A stretch of DNA of 64,000 nt from Paenibacillus lemnae (GCF_012933385.1 NZ_JABBPN010000001.1:310001-374000); one strand, 5' to 3'. Shown: positions 55,380-64,000, numbered from the stretch's first letter. The notes: generated by a model from the sequence alone, not told the origin. Numbers and translations are program-made.

Positions 55380-56226
55380 GGGTTCTCCTCCTTTGCAGTA
55401 TCCATGAAGCTGCGGTCAACAGCAGTACAATCCAAAGCAAGCCTGCAGCCAGGAACGTAAGCGTGCCTTCCGGCTGATGCATCCAGTTCACCCAGCGGTA
55501 ATATTCAGGTCCCAGCACAGAGCCGCCACCAAGCTTGATGACCAGAAAGAGTCTGGACAGCTCTGCGGGATTCAGAAAGACCATGATCATAAGCATAGGC
55601 TTGATCAATGGGTAGGCTAGTACACCCAGAAGAGCAATGAGAAGTGTAGGCCAGCCCAGAACGAGAAAGAACCAGACCGAGACGGAAACCGTCAGCGCCT
55701 GCCATCGGTTCCTGCACAACACACCGATGAGCAGAGATAGTGCAAGAAAGAACAGTACCAGACAGCAAGAGAATACGATAAACAGACTGTATGTTTTCCA
55801 GGTGTAAGATTGTGACGTAAAGGCACTGATCAGTCCGGATATACCAAAGCCGGCTGCAACAATAATGAGCAGTACATACAGCGTCCCGATGTATTTGCCG
55901 AGCACATATCCCGCAGCACGTATGGGGTAGGTAGACAGCAGCTGCCAGCCGCCTTCCTCCTTTTCTGCAGCGATTGAAAAAGAACCCAGCAGCAAGGTCA
56001 TCAGAGGCAGCAGATATAATATGAGGTTAATCATGGCGCTGGTCGTACCGGAGTAATCCTGAAGGCCCTGCTGCTGCTGAATGAGAAGCAGGGCAAGGCT
56101 GAACAAGATAAATAAACCCATAAATGAATAAGACCAGGGATTGCGGAATCCGAGCTTGATCTCACGTCCGGCGATCGTCTGGATCGCCCGTAAGCTCAGA
56201 AAGTCCTCACCGCTTGTATTATTCAT
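55372..56226 (-). CDS. nosY: ABC permease, NosY-like
   Basis: A 284-residue permease with about six helices, of the ABC-2 type, starting FLSLRAIQTIAGREIKLGFRNPWSY, the usual NosY opening. The ATG at 56226 overlaps the NosL end by 8 bases; longer in-frame starts lie inside nosL. It should form the membrane complex with the NosF-like ATPase and the exported NosD-like protein. Confidence 0.82.
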   Translation of the reverse strand: MNNTSGEDFLSLRAIQTIAGREIKLGFRNPWSYSFMGLFILFSLALLLIQQQQGLQDYSGTTSAMINLILYLLPLMTLLLGSFSIAAEKEEGGWQLLSTYPIRAAGYVLGKYIGTLYVLLIIVAAGFGISGLISAFTSQSYTWKTYSLFIVFSCCLVLFFLALSLLIGVLCRNRWQALTVSVSVWFFLVLGWPTLLIALLGVLAYPLIKPMLMIMVFLNPAELSRLFLVIKLGGGSVLGPEYYRWVNWMHQPEGTLTFLAAGLLWIVLLLTAASWILQRRRTHA

Positions 56227-56779
56227 GTCCCGAATTGCCGCCATGCTCATCGCTTTCTGACGTGTCATGCGCCTCGGATCCATGTCCATGCTCGCCATCA
56301 CCATGCATGTCATCCATCATATCCATTCCAGATTTCCATTCATGATTCTCAAGTTCTGCGCTGGTCATAAGCGTACCCATACCATGCTCCTGCACAAATT
56401 TGTCTGCACTTGCTTGATCTTTAAAGGAGAGAACGCCAAAAGCCATCGGAGTACGGATGTTCTCATCATAAACATAGACAGCATCTTTTAAGTGAAGCCA
56501 TTCTTTCGTGTAATAATCCCGGACAAATTTTGCACCGATGTTATCCTCGCCATGCTCTTTTGTCCACACATACATGTCACCCAGATCATCGAATTTCAAC
56601 GTTTTATAATCCTTTAGCTGCAGCTGTACGGCGTATTGGTCATCCTTGATCTGCATGTTGCAGACAACACATTTGTCCACATTTTCATCAATCGGAACGG
56701 CCGCATATTCCTCTTTACCGCAGCCGGCGGTTAATACGACAACAATACTGATCAGCATGAGCTTCAACATGGTTTTCAT
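56219..56779 (-). CDS. nosL: NosL-like copper-binding lipoprotein
   Basis: A 186-residue lipoprotein: signal ending LTAGC with lipid Cys20, then CVVCNM (Cys37, Cys40, Met42), the metal motif region of NosL proteins, which deliver Cu(I). A His/Met/Asp-rich tail (about 150-186, with DMMDDMHGDGEHGHG) adds further possible metal ligands. GGGGGAAAG precedes the ATG and the start overlaps the nosD stop by 4 bases. Confidence 0.85.
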   Translation of the reverse strand: MKTMLKLMLISIVVVLTAGCGKEEYAAVPIDENVDKCVVCNMQIKDDQYAVQLQLKDYKTLKFDDLGDMYVWTKEHGEDNIGAKFVRDYYTKEWLHLKDAVYVYDENIRTPMAFGVLSFKDQASADKFVQEHGMGTLMTSAELENHEWKSGMDMMDDMHGDGEHGHGSEAHDTSESDEHGGNSGHE

Positions 56780-58107
56780 TGTGCTTTCCCCCTGAAATTA
56801 AAAATTGAGATGAGTGTAATGCCAAGCAGTATTAACGAAGCCGGAAGCACCCCTTTATGAGCTTCGGGGCTGTTTGCATCTGCCGGCAATTCCGGCGGTT
56901 TCAGCAAGGGTGAGGCATCGGACAGGCCACGCTCCTGATCGACAGGAAACAACTGCTCCAGCAAAGGCAGCCCGGGTGAATGAAACAGGAGCTGCAGCTG
57001 CGGAGTGGACCTGGTGATCTGAAGAAAAAACGGATTGACGATATAGGGAAGGTCGCTGAGACCAGATCCGTCCAAATCCAGCACCTGTGCAGAATCCCAA
57101 TAATTTTGGTCCGCCGCATTGTCGCTGCTGTCTATAGCTTGGGCGGGTACGACGTTGGCAGAGAAGAGATTCTGGCGCAGCATATTCCCCTCAGCATTCA
57201 GCATTTGAATACCGATGAAGTTACTGCTGATTTCGTTAGAGAGAAGCTGATTATCCGAAGATTGTTGAACGAAGATGCCAACCCGATTTCCCTGAATAGA
57301 ATTCCGGGCGACATACGACGCCGATACATCATACAGCAGCAGCCCCTGTGCGTTAACGCTGCTGTTCTGCTCTTCAAACCGATTGTCTGTAATTTCTGCT
57401 TCGCGCACACTCATAATCATGGCCCCCGTCACGTTCGACATACTGCGGTTGCGACTCAGGTCCAAATTCTTAGTGAACATAAAGTGAAATCCGTAGCGTG
57501 ACCAGGATACGTCATTATCTTGTACGGTAAAGGAGTTTCCGCCTTCTACATACACACCATCCTGAAGTCGTGCTATGGAATTGCCGGTTATCGTGATGTT
57601 ACTGGAATCCAGCAGATCCAAGGCATTGCCTCTGGTAGACCCGCTTTTCTGACTGCCTACAATGGTGTTGCTGTCCAGCGTAATGTCATCTGCTTCCCGA
57701 AGATAGATACCCGCCCCATACGTCTTGATACTCAGAGAGGACAAGCTGCTTCCCGGTGAAGTGATATGTATGGCGGGAACTAAAGGGTCCCGGTGCAGTT
57801 GAAGGACGGTAAAGCCGTCAAGCTGAGTCTGACCGGCTGTCAGCGATAACGCCGGCTGAGCCGAACGATTCACGATTTTGCCATCATTTCCGAGGATCTT
57901 TAACGGCTTGTCAATGACGGCAGGCCCGCTGTAGGACCTCTGCTCCAGGATGAGGGTATCACCGGGAGCTGCTGCATCAATCAGCGGCTGAAGTGGAACA
58001 GGCTGTTCTTCTGCTGCTGCCGGAACACCGATAGGGAATAAGACAGTAATCGTTATCATGAACACAAAAAAAGCACGGAATACCGTGCCTGATCGGAGAA
58101 TATGCAT
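56776..58107 (-). CDS. nosD: NosD-like beta-helix protein
   Basis: A 443-residue exported protein: signal peptide (about 1-32), a right-handed beta-helix of repeated coils (about 60-370; many D/N-rich turns such as ITGNSIARLQDGVYVEGGN) and a C-terminal membrane helix (about 420-440). NosD proteins take copper from NosL and pass it to NosZ. AAAGGAGGCG precedes the ATG. First gene of the nosDLYF run. Confidence 0.85.
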   Translation of the reverse strand: MHILRSGTVFRAFFVFMITITVLFPIGVPAAAEEQPVPLQPLIDAAAPGDTLILEQRSYSGPAVIDKPLKILGNDGKIVNRSAQPALSLTAGQTQLDGFTVLQLHRDPLVPAIHITSPGSSLSSLSIKTYGAGIYLREADDITLDSNTIVGSQKSGSTRGNALDLLDSSNITITGNSIARLQDGVYVEGGNSFTVQDNDVSWSRYGFHFMFTKNLDLSRNRSMSNVTGAMIMSVREAEITDNRFEEQNSSVNAQGLLLYDVSASYVARNSIQGNRVGIFVQQSSDNQLLSNEISSNFIGIQMLNAEGNMLRQNLFSANVVPAQAIDSSDNAADQNYWDSAQVLDLDGSGLSDLPYIVNPFFLQITRSTPQLQLLFHSPGLPLLEQLFPVDQERGLSDASPLLKPPELPADANSPEAHKGVLPASLILLGITLISIFNFRGKAQ

Positions 58108-58183
58108 GCCACGCCTCCTTTCCTCCGGCCGGTGTTCATTTATCCTAGAGGAAGGAGAAGGGATTGGGTATAGCTCTAAAGAG

Positions 58184-58822
58184 TCATTTCACCCAGCCCT
58201 GGTCATAGGCGTATCGGGTGAGCTGGACACGATTGTCCAGATGGAGCTTTTGCATAATATTTTTGAGATGGTTCTTGACCGTGTGCTCGGATATCACAAG
58301 CTCGCAGGAAATATCCCGATTGGTTTTTCCTTTGGCCACCTGCTCCAGAATTTCCTGCTCCCGCGGGGTGAGTGGCGAGCGTTCTGGCTCCAGCGGTTTG
58401 GTGGAGAATTCCTTTAACAGCTGGACTGCCAGCTCGCGGGTGAGCGGGGCCTCGTCCAGGGCAACGGCCCTGACATACTCCAGCCACGATACGGGGGAAA
58501 TGTTCTTCAGCAAATACCCTTGAGCACCCTGTTTAATAGCTTCAAAGAGGTCTGTGATGTCATCAGAGACGGTGACCATAATAATCTTGACATACGGATA
58601 ATTATTTTTAATCTGGCGGGTTGCCTCCAGCCCGGATTGCCCGGGCATGTTAATATCCATCAGGATCACGTCAGGCATATATACGGCGGTCATTTTCAGA
58701 GCCTCCAGGCCGTCCTCAGCCTCCGCAACGACCTCAAAGCTGGGATCTTCTTTCAAAATCTCCCGAATACCTTCCCTCGCATGGGCATGATCGTCAGCAA
58801 TCAGAATGCGAATGGGCTGCAT
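58184..58822 (-). CDS. NarL/LuxR-family response regulator
   Basis: A 212-residue regulator: receiver (1-120; Asp10, Asp11, phospho-acceptor Asp56, Lys in the late strand region) and a LuxR-type helix-turn-helix (about 145-205; LTPREQEILEQVAKGKTNRD and VKNHLKNIMQKL). It sits 76 bases before nosD on the same strand and next to its kinase, so the nos-like genes are the obvious targets. Confidence 0.92.
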   Translation of the reverse strand: MQPIRILIADDHAHAREGIREILKEDPSFEVVAEAEDGLEALKMTAVYMPDVILMDINMPGQSGLEATRQIKNNYPYVKIIMVTVSDDITDLFEAIKQGAQGYLLKNISPVSWLEYVRAVALDEAPLTRELAVQLLKEFSTKPLEPERSPLTPREQEILEQVAKGKTNRDISCELVISEHTVKNHLKNIMQKLHLDNRVQLTRYAYDQGWVK

Positions 58823-58828
58823 GATGCA

Positions 58829-59659
58829 TCATCCTTTCTGTATTCTCAGAATCGTGTGTTTTTCACTGCGGGACAAGCTTAGCTTCCAGCCCAGCGCCTC
58901 GGCCCGCTCACGAATGATCCTTAGCCCGAACCGGTTAGGATCATTCAGCTGTTCCTCATCAAGACCCTGTCCATTATCTTTAATGCTTACCTGCCAGCCT
59001 CCCGGAGTCGTGCACCCTTGAACGGAGACCTGACTAGCCCCGGCGTGCTTGCTGATGTTAAGCAGTCCTTCTCGTACAGAGGAATAAAGTTCTACCTTTT
59101 CTTTGATGCTCAGTGAGGCTTCGGGAATGTTCCAATCTATGGTAACCGGAATGCCGTGCTCCTGCCCAAACTGCGATATCAAATGAAATATCGCATCCTC
59201 CCAGCCGGCAGCAGACTCTCCTTTGGGCTGTGCCCTAAGGCTGCTGATCGCTTGTCTGACATAGGCATTCAGCTCCTGAGTCACTTTGTGGAGGCCGGCA
59301 TACGCAGGAGAGGTGTTCGGCGCACACGTATCCGCCGCTTTTAATTGTTCGACCTTGACACTGATCAAAAAGAGGGATTGAGCAATGCCGTCATGCAGCT
59401 CTCTCGCCAAAGCCTCCCGTTCCTCAAGAACAGCTTTAGCTGCCTGTTCTTCCCGGAGCTGAGCCTGCAGCTGTTCCATTCTTCCAAACAATTTGAGAAG
59501 CAGCGTAATACTGACCAGGAAGACAAGCACAGGAGCAAGCCAGTTCCCCAGTTCCATCGAAATATAGGGCAGAAGATACTCATGTCGGACAAACTCCCAT
59601 ACCGCGATCGTTAATGTAGGGATAATCAGAATAAGAATTTTAATGTTTTTGTAGCTCAT
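58829..59659 (-). CDS. NarX/DegS-like sensor histidine kinase
   Basis: A 276-residue kinase: two hydrophobic segments (about 7-24 and 42-58), a short coiled linker, HisKA_3 with ARELHDGIAQSL (phospho-acceptor His89), and a HATPase domain with NISKHAGASQ, KDNGQGLDEEQ and FGLRIIRERAEALG. It lacks a large outside domain, so the signal may be membrane-borne or bind the short loop. Its gene ends 6 bases before the regulator gene. Confidence 0.9.
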   Translation of the reverse strand: MSYKNIKILILIIPTLTIAVWEFVRHEYLLPYISMELGNWLAPVLVFLVSITLLLKLFGRMEQLQAQLREEQAAKAVLEEREALARELHDGIAQSLFLISVKVEQLKAADTCAPNTSPAYAGLHKVTQELNAYVRQAISSLRAQPKGESAAGWEDAIFHLISQFGQEHGIPVTIDWNIPEASLSIKEKVELYSSVREGLLNISKHAGASQVSVQGCTTPGGWQVSIKDNGQGLDEEQLNDPNRFGLRIIRERAEALGWKLSLSRSEKHTILRIQKG

Positions 59660-59744
59660 AAACAGCCGCCTTTTGTTTTATTATCGTGCGAATACTTCAT
59701 TTCTATATAGATTGAAAATAAGAATTACACGTTTAACGGAGAGT

Positions 59745-59854
59745 GAGAATCGATCTGGAGAAGCGAAGCGGTCGCCTTTATCCCCGGATTTCACCCTAAA
59801 AGTATGTAAATTCGAAAAAAATCCGGGGATAACAGCGATCGGAAGATGGTTCTC
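59745..59854. repeat. 110-base nested palindromic element
   Basis: The core stem TTATCCCCGGATTT (59778-59791) pairs perfectly with AAATCCGGGGATAA (59819-59832) around 27 bases. Outer pairs CGATC/GATCG (59751-59755, 59838-59842) and GAGAA/TTCTC (59745-59749, 59850-59854) extend it, and GCGA-N5-TCGC (59763-59775) forms a side hairpin. It fills the 371-base gap between the kinase and the divergent lipid kinase; apart from it no gene is seen there. Confidence 0.7.
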
Positions 59855-60030
59855 AATCGCAGTGGACTGTATGTTATTTTAAGTTCATCCTATATAGGAT
59901 AATGCAATACGCTATATTTTCAACTGTTCTATGGATCGTGCTCTGATGATTTGATTAAAACAAGGGGCGCTCAGGGTAATAATATAGGCAGTACGAATGT
60001 TGGAATCTTGACACATAAAGAGGAGGAAGA

Positions 60031-60924
60031 ATGATGTACGACCGGGCGATGCTGATTTATAACGGGAAGGCGGGGCAGCAGGAAGCAGCAACGCTGCTGG
60101 GCAGCGTCACGGCTGTGATCGCTCCCGAGGTTCGGGAGCTTGTCCTGTTTCAAACACAGGAGCCCGGCGATGGGGAACGAGCCTGCCGCGAGCGGGGATC
60201 TTCTTTTGATCTCGTTCTGATCATGGGAGGGGACGGAACGGTTCATGAGTGCATCAACGGACTGGCCGCGTTAAGTGAACCTCCGCTGGTCGGTATTCTA
60301 CCGGCAGGCACTTGCAATGATTTTGCGAGATCCCTTAATTTGCCTGTCGACCTTGTGCAGGCGGCGCAGCAGCTAATGCAGGGAAACCGCAGGATGATCG
60401 ATTTGGGTGCGGCAGGCGACCGGGTGTTTACTAACTTTTTCGGGATCGGTCTCATCACAGATGCTTCCGAAAATATTAATACGGGACTGAAAGGTACACT
60501 GGGGCGAATCAGTTATTTTATCAGCACGCTCCAGACGGTGAGATCGGCGGAACCGTTCAGCTACCGTCTGGATTGGGATAAAGGCACCTTGGAGGGTGAG
60601 GCCGTTATGATCTATGTGTCGAACGGGCGCTTCCTGGGAACACAGTCTCTTCCTTTTCCAGAAGAGGCTTTAGAGGATGGAGTAATGGACGTTATGATCA
60701 TCCGGGAAGCTGGAATCCCGCTGTTAAAAGAAATGCTCAGCCGCAAAAATAAAGGGGCATGGGAGCCCAAAGATGACAGTATCCATTATTTTCAGACGGC
60801 ATCGCTTAACTTGTCTACGGCAGAGCCGATGAAAGCAGACACAGATGGAGAGAAGTACATGGAAACACCCTCTGCTCTCGAGGTTAGAAAAGGTGCGCTG
60901 GAGTTCTTGACAGGTGAAGTTTAG
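60031..60924 (+). CDS. diacylglycerol/lipid kinase family protein
   Basis: A 297-residue DagK/YegS-type kinase with IMGGDGTVHECINGLA (nucleotide-binding Gly loop), GILPAGTCNDFARSL and the late DGEKYMETPSAL segment. It phosphorylates diacylglycerol or a related lipid at the inner membrane. AGAGGAGGAAGA precedes the ATG. Relatives in Bacillus include DgkB and BmrU; the exact lipid is unknown. It stands alone. Confidence 0.9.
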   Translation: MMYDRAMLIYNGKAGQQEAATLLGSVTAVIAPEVRELVLFQTQEPGDGERACRERGSSFDLVLIMGGDGTVHECINGLAALSEPPLVGILPAGTCNDFARSLNLPVDLVQAAQQLMQGNRRMIDLGAAGDRVFTNFFGIGLITDASENINTGLKGTLGRISYFISTLQTVRSAEPFSYRLDWDKGTLEGEAVMIYVSNGRFLGTQSLPFPEEALEDGVMDVMIIREAGIPLLKEMLSRKNKGAWEPKDDSIHYFQTASLNLSTAEPMKADTDGEKYMETPSALEVRKGALEFLTGEV

Positions 60925-60978
60925 AGTCTTGCAGACGGTTGATCGGTAATAGCGGTAAGCAGCAGCTGGAGATCAACG

Positions 60979-61425
60979 CTAGCATCGCTGAGGCAGTGTG
61001 AGGATGGACAGAAACCAAACGGCATGCTGCTGCTCATCGGCGGCGATTCTACGGAGCATATCCCGGGTGGCCTGATCGGGTGCTTGGTCTGACAGCGTTA
61101 AGTAGGCGTCGACCGTCTCCTGTTCATCGCGAAAGGCGGCAAGTACTCCGGTTCTATAGTCCTCTGGACAAGGCTCCGACATCTGAGGCATGCTCTGTCT
61201 GCCTGTGAGCCTGACATAGAGATCGGTAAAATAGCGATAGTGCCGAATTTCATCCTTGCGGATTTCAAGAATCAAATCCCGCTGTTCTTGGACAGGCGCC
61301 ATGGCGGCAAGCTTTTCATAACAAATGATGGCGCTGTATTCGCCGTTGATCGCTTTTTCGAGACCGCGGATAAAATCCGGGTTGATTCCTGTCTGGGGAT
61401 GAGGATAACCAGTATTTGCATACAT
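60979..61425 (-). CDS. ferritin-like diiron protein
   Basis: A 148-residue four-helix protein with ferritin-like metal residues: Glu29, Glu59 and His62 (KDEIRHY), Glu101/Glu103 and Glu131 with His134 (DEQQHAVWF). Helix spacing and length fit a rubrerythrin-like domain without the rubredoxin part. GGGAGGC precedes the ATG. Role in iron or peroxide handling is inferred. Confidence 0.85.
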   Translation of the reverse strand: MYANTGYPHPQTGINPDFIRGLEKAINGEYSAIICYEKLAAMAPVQEQRDLILEIRKDEIRHYRYFTDLYVRLTGRQSMPQMSEPCPEDYRTGVLAAFRDEQETVDAYLTLSDQAPDQATRDMLRRIAADEQQHAVWFLSILTLPQRC

Positions 61426-61631
61426 AATTCAAAAGCCTCCCATTGATCCTTCTTCTCTATCGTATGCAGGGCGAATGCCTGCGTTACTAAAGAAAGTAAT
61501 GAATGTGGGAGGCATGGCGCGGCCCAGACCTTGACGCTCGCGTGCACCAGCCCTAGCGCACGAGCTGACCGCCTGCACACCGAGGCCGAGGCAGCTCGCG
61601 CGGCGCCTGCAAACGCCAACGGACTGGAGTC

Positions 61632-62234
61632 TTACTTCTCCAGCCCGTGCCAGAACAGATCTACAATCTCGCGGGCAAGCTTTTCGGCTGTCTTTCCCTT
61701 AGCGATTTCACGGTTGCCAACCATCAGCACGGCGGAGAGCGCATAAGCGGTCAGGAGCGGATCTGTCTGCCGGATTTCTCCCTGCTCAATCGATCGGGCT
61801 AGATGCCCGGCAATGATCTCATGGATGCCTTCCTCCGCGCGCCGGATGTCATCCAGCTGCTCTTCGGAGAGCGAAGAACGCGCTTCCCGCATAATGGTCT
61901 CAAAATCCGCATGCTGCCGGCCCAGCTTGGTTTCCGAAACAAGGATTAAACGTTCGCGAAGCGGCATATCTTCCTCAAGCAGGGCTGCGGTTCGTTCACT
62001 GGCACGGCGCATGACGGCGGTAAGCGCAGCTGTAAACAGCTCAGGTTTACCTTTGTAGTAATAATATATGGAAGCCTTCGTGACACCACAGGCCTTGGCA
62101 ATCTGCTGCAGCGATACAGCTTCATAACCCAGCTCCATAAACAGCATGGAGGCTTTGAAAAGTACGGTTTCCTGAACCGATGGCTCCTGCTCCTTGCGCT
62201 TGGGTCTGCCGGGCGTTCGAAGATTGGATTTCAT
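61632..62234 (-). CDS. TetR/AcrR-family regulator
   Basis: A 200-residue repressor: helix-turn-helix at about 18-62 (AVSLQQIAKACGVTKASIYYYYKGK) and a C-terminal ligand domain. The ATG at 62234 follows GAAGGA. It is divergent from an MMPL transporter with a palindrome between them, the usual pump and repressor layout. Confidence 0.92.
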   Translation of the reverse strand: MKSNLRTPGRPKRKEQEPSVQETVLFKASMLFMELGYEAVSLQQIAKACGVTKASIYYYYKGKPELFTAALTAVMRRASERTAALLEEDMPLRERLILVSETKLGRQHADFETIMREARSSLSEEQLDDIRRAEEGIHEIIAGHLARSIEQGEIRQTDPLLTAYALSAVLMVGNREIAKGKTAEKLAREIVDLFWHGLEK

Positions 62235-62396
62235 GATGGATTCCTTCTTTCTTTCGATCTGCAAAAAGAACCATTTGATAATTAACCTTCCGGTATATAT
62301 AATTAATTGCGGACCAAATGGACATCGCTAAAGAGACGTGATGGTCTGCTGTATAAAAAGTTTAAACCGGAATCATGATTCTGAACTAGATTTTGA

Positions 62397-62415
62397 CAAA
62401 AGGCTATACCTTTTG
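62397..62415. promoter_or_regulatory. candidate TetR operator
   Basis: CAAAAGG-CTATA-CCTTTTG is a perfect 7-bp palindrome that overlaps a TTGACA (62393-62398) upstream of the MMPL gene. Confidence 0.6.
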
Positions 62416-62465
62416 CAAGTGTACACCGATTCTTACATGGATGAAAGAAGGAGGACAGGTTCCCA

Positions 62466-64000
62466 ATGAAAGAACATACCGGATTTGGCCGTTTTGTCGC
62501 AGGCCCGAAAACCAAGTGGGTCACGCTGGCTGTGTGGGTTGTGCTTGTCGCTGTGTTAAGTGTGGCATGGCCAATGGTAAATGAGAAAGAAACCAATAAT
62601 GCGCCAAACCTTCCGGAAGACAGTCCGTCTGTCCAGGCCGATCTGGTGGCGGCCCGTGAGTTTCCGAGCGGAGAAGGACTGCCCGCGCTTCTGGTGTGGC
62701 AGAGAACGGGAGGCCTCAGCGATGAGGATCTGGGCAATATCCAGAAGCTGTATGCCAAGCTGACGGAAGATCCGGTACCGTATCAGGCGGGTGAAGTGAT
62801 CCCTTTTGATAAGCTCCCGCTTCCCGCTTTGAAGCAGCAGCTCTCAGAGGATGGAGAATCTCTTGTCACGCCGGTGTTTTTTGAAGCATCGGCAGGTGCA
62901 GAGGGAACAGAGGAAGGGCTGAACCGGGTCAAGGAAATGACGACAGAAGCTTTCGGTGCCAATCCTTTTGACCAGGACCTGAACGGCACGGAGCTCGCCG
63001 CACGCATCACAGGTCCGGCAGGCATATCGGTAGACGCTACCGGCCTGTTCCAGGATGCAGACGTCTCGCTCTTGATAGCTACCGTAGTGCTGGTCCTCGT
63101 TATTTTGCTGCTGATCTATCGGTCACCGGTGCTGGCCCTGATTCCGCTGGTTGCTGTCGGCTTTGCCTATGGTGTGATCAGTCCGGTGCTCGGCTACATG
63201 GCCGGAGAGGGATGGATTACGGTAGACAGCCAGGCGATTGCCATCATGACGGTGCTGTTGTTCGGTGCAGGCACGGATTACTGCCTGTTCCTGATCTCGC
63301 GCTTCCGCCAGGATCTATATGAGGAGAAGAGCAGGAAAAAAGCTTTGTTTAAAGCTTTGACGCAAACCTCAGGCGCTATTGCGATGAGCGGTATTACCGT
63401 TATTGCGGCTATGCTGGCACTGCTGTTTGCGGAATACGGTGCTTATTACCGGTTTGCCATTCCGTTTAGCGTAGCCATTCTCGTCATGTTTATTGCAAGC
63501 CTGACCCTCGTTCCCGCCATGCTGGCGATTCTCGGCAGAGGCTCATTCTTCCCGTTTGTACCTCGTACACCGGAGATGGAAGAAGAACGTGCACGCCGAA
63601 AGAACAAGCCTGTTAAGCATCGGAAAAAACAAAAGGACGATGCCATCGGCCGTCTGGCTACCCGCAAGCCTTGGACCATTACGCTGGTCGGTCTGGTGCT
63701 GCTGGGATCGCTGGCCGCGGTAACCCCGCAGCTCCGGTTTACGTATGACCTGCTGTCTTCCTTCCCGGAAGATATGCCTTCCCGTGAAGGCTTTAATATC
63801 ATTGGCGACAAATTCTCGCCGGGTGATCTTGCTCCGGTGAAGGTCATGGTTGATTCAACGGGTCAAGAGGTCAATCTGCAGGAGTCGCTGTCTGGCCTGT
63901 CATTCATAAGCGATACTGGGGAGCCGGCTCAGGGAGCTGTGAATCCGAACATTGCTGCCTATGACGTGAAGCTGGCCGTAAATCCTTACGACCAGGAGGC
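62466..64000 (+). CDS. MMPL family (RND-like) transporter, cut by the window end
   Basis: The first 511 codons are present and remain open. A first membrane helix (about 18-38) is followed by a large outside domain (to about 195), five helices (about 200-350, with FGAGTDYCLFLISRFRQ), a charged cytoplasmic stretch (ERARRKNKPVKHRKK) and the start of the second half (AVTPQLRFTYDLLSSFP). This matches the first half and beginning of the second half of YdfJ-like MMPL proteins of about 700-1000 residues. AAGGAGG lies 11 bases before the ATG. Likely a lipid or drug exporter under the divergent TetR regulator. Confidence 0.9.
   Translation, partial: MKEHTGFGRFVAGPKTKWVTLAVWVVLVAVLSVAWPMVNEKETNNAPNLPEDSPSVQADLVAAREFPSGEGLPALLVWQRTGGLSDEDLGNIQKLYAKLTEDPVPYQAGEVIPFDKLPLPALKQQLSEDGESLVTPVFFEASAGAEGTEEGLNRVKEMTTEAFGANPFDQDLNGTELAARITGPAGISVDATGLFQDADVSLLIATVVLVLVILLLIYRSPVLALIPLVAVGFAYGVISPVLGYMAGEGWITVDSQAIAIMTVLLFGAGTDYCLFLISRFRQDLYEEKSRKKALFKALTQTSGAIAMSGITVIAAMLALLFAEYGAYYRFAIPFSVAILVMFIASLTLVPAMLAILGRGSFFPFVPRTPEMEEERARRKNKPVKHRKKQKDDAIGRLATRKPWTITLVGLVLLGSLAAVTPQLRFTYDLLSSFPEDMPSREGFNIIGDKFSPGDLAPVKVMVDSTGQEVNLQESLSGLSFISDTGEPAQGAVNPNIAAYDVKLAVNPYDQE

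Noticed and set aside
54651-59659. nosZ or another reductase hidden in the nos-like region
   Set aside because: All frames there are accounted for by the six annotated genes; no NosZ motif was seen.

Overview
The window looks like a chromosomal segment of a Paenibacillus-type bacterium (low-GC Gram-positive, Bacillales, about half GC). Evidence: AGGAGG-type ribosome sites in front of almost every gene, frequent GTG/TTG starts, a lipoteichoic acid synthase, LipL-type lipoyl transfer, a spore-cortex PdaA deacetylase, SLH surface anchoring, a tiny DUF4023 gene and a sigma/DUF4179 anti-sigma pair. No rRNA, tRNA, IS element, phage gene or CRISPR array was seen. Both window edges cut genes.

Layout. 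1-6.2 kb: a glycan-degradation run (GH29 fucosidase, CBM9-like protein, double transglutaminase-like protein, GH18 hydrolase), all without signal peptides, followed by a gap with three TAACGGAC/GTCCGTTA palindromes. 6.7-10 kb: membrane-bound AraC regulator and ThuA-like protein. 10-14.6 kb: LipL, then a sulfonate/taurine-type ABC transporter operon ending in cysteine synthase, behind a near-consensus promoter with an overlapping inverted repeat. 14.7-15.3 kb: a degenerate 19-nt tandem array and a second palindrome family. 15.3-19 kb: glutamate dehydrogenase, a 43-aa DUF4023 gene, an IsdG-type heme monooxygenase, a DUF418 membrane protein. 19-23 kb: OmpR-type two-component system and an MFS transporter. 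22.9-25 kb: a purine riboswitch with terminator in front of adenine deaminase. 25.2-27 kb: ECF sigma and DUF4179 protein. 27.1-27.6 kb: a third palindrome family, then fumarase.

29-36.9 kb: an unknown membrane protein, a PTS IIC-like permease with an unusual N-terminal domain, a CorC/HlyC-type protein, LtaS, and lrgAB facing a LysR regulator. 38-42 kb: MFS efflux pump, an SdpR/SdpI pair with two matching operators, a Gfo/Idh/MocA oxidoreductase, an HxlR regulator. 42.2-49 kb: a 920-aa secreted amidase joined to cohesin-like, dockerin-like and SLH domains, PdaA, an Fe-S helicase with an N-terminal nuclease domain, a DJ-1/PfpI protein. 49-54.6 kb: WYL regulator, then MarR plus a heterodimeric multidrug ABC exporter. 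54.6-59.7 kb: nosD-nosL-nosY-nosF-like genes and a NarXL-like two-component system, all on the minus strand, with no nitrous oxide reductase gene in view. 60-64 kb: lipid kinase, ferritin-like protein, TetR regulator divergent from an MMPL transporter cut by the window end.

Most genes are housekeeping or ordinary accessory functions. The parts most worth following are the nosZ-less nos cluster, the cohesin/dockerin/amidase/SLH fusion, the PTS IIC fusion, and the pattern that each large intergenic gap carries its own private family of 21-28 bp palindromes.
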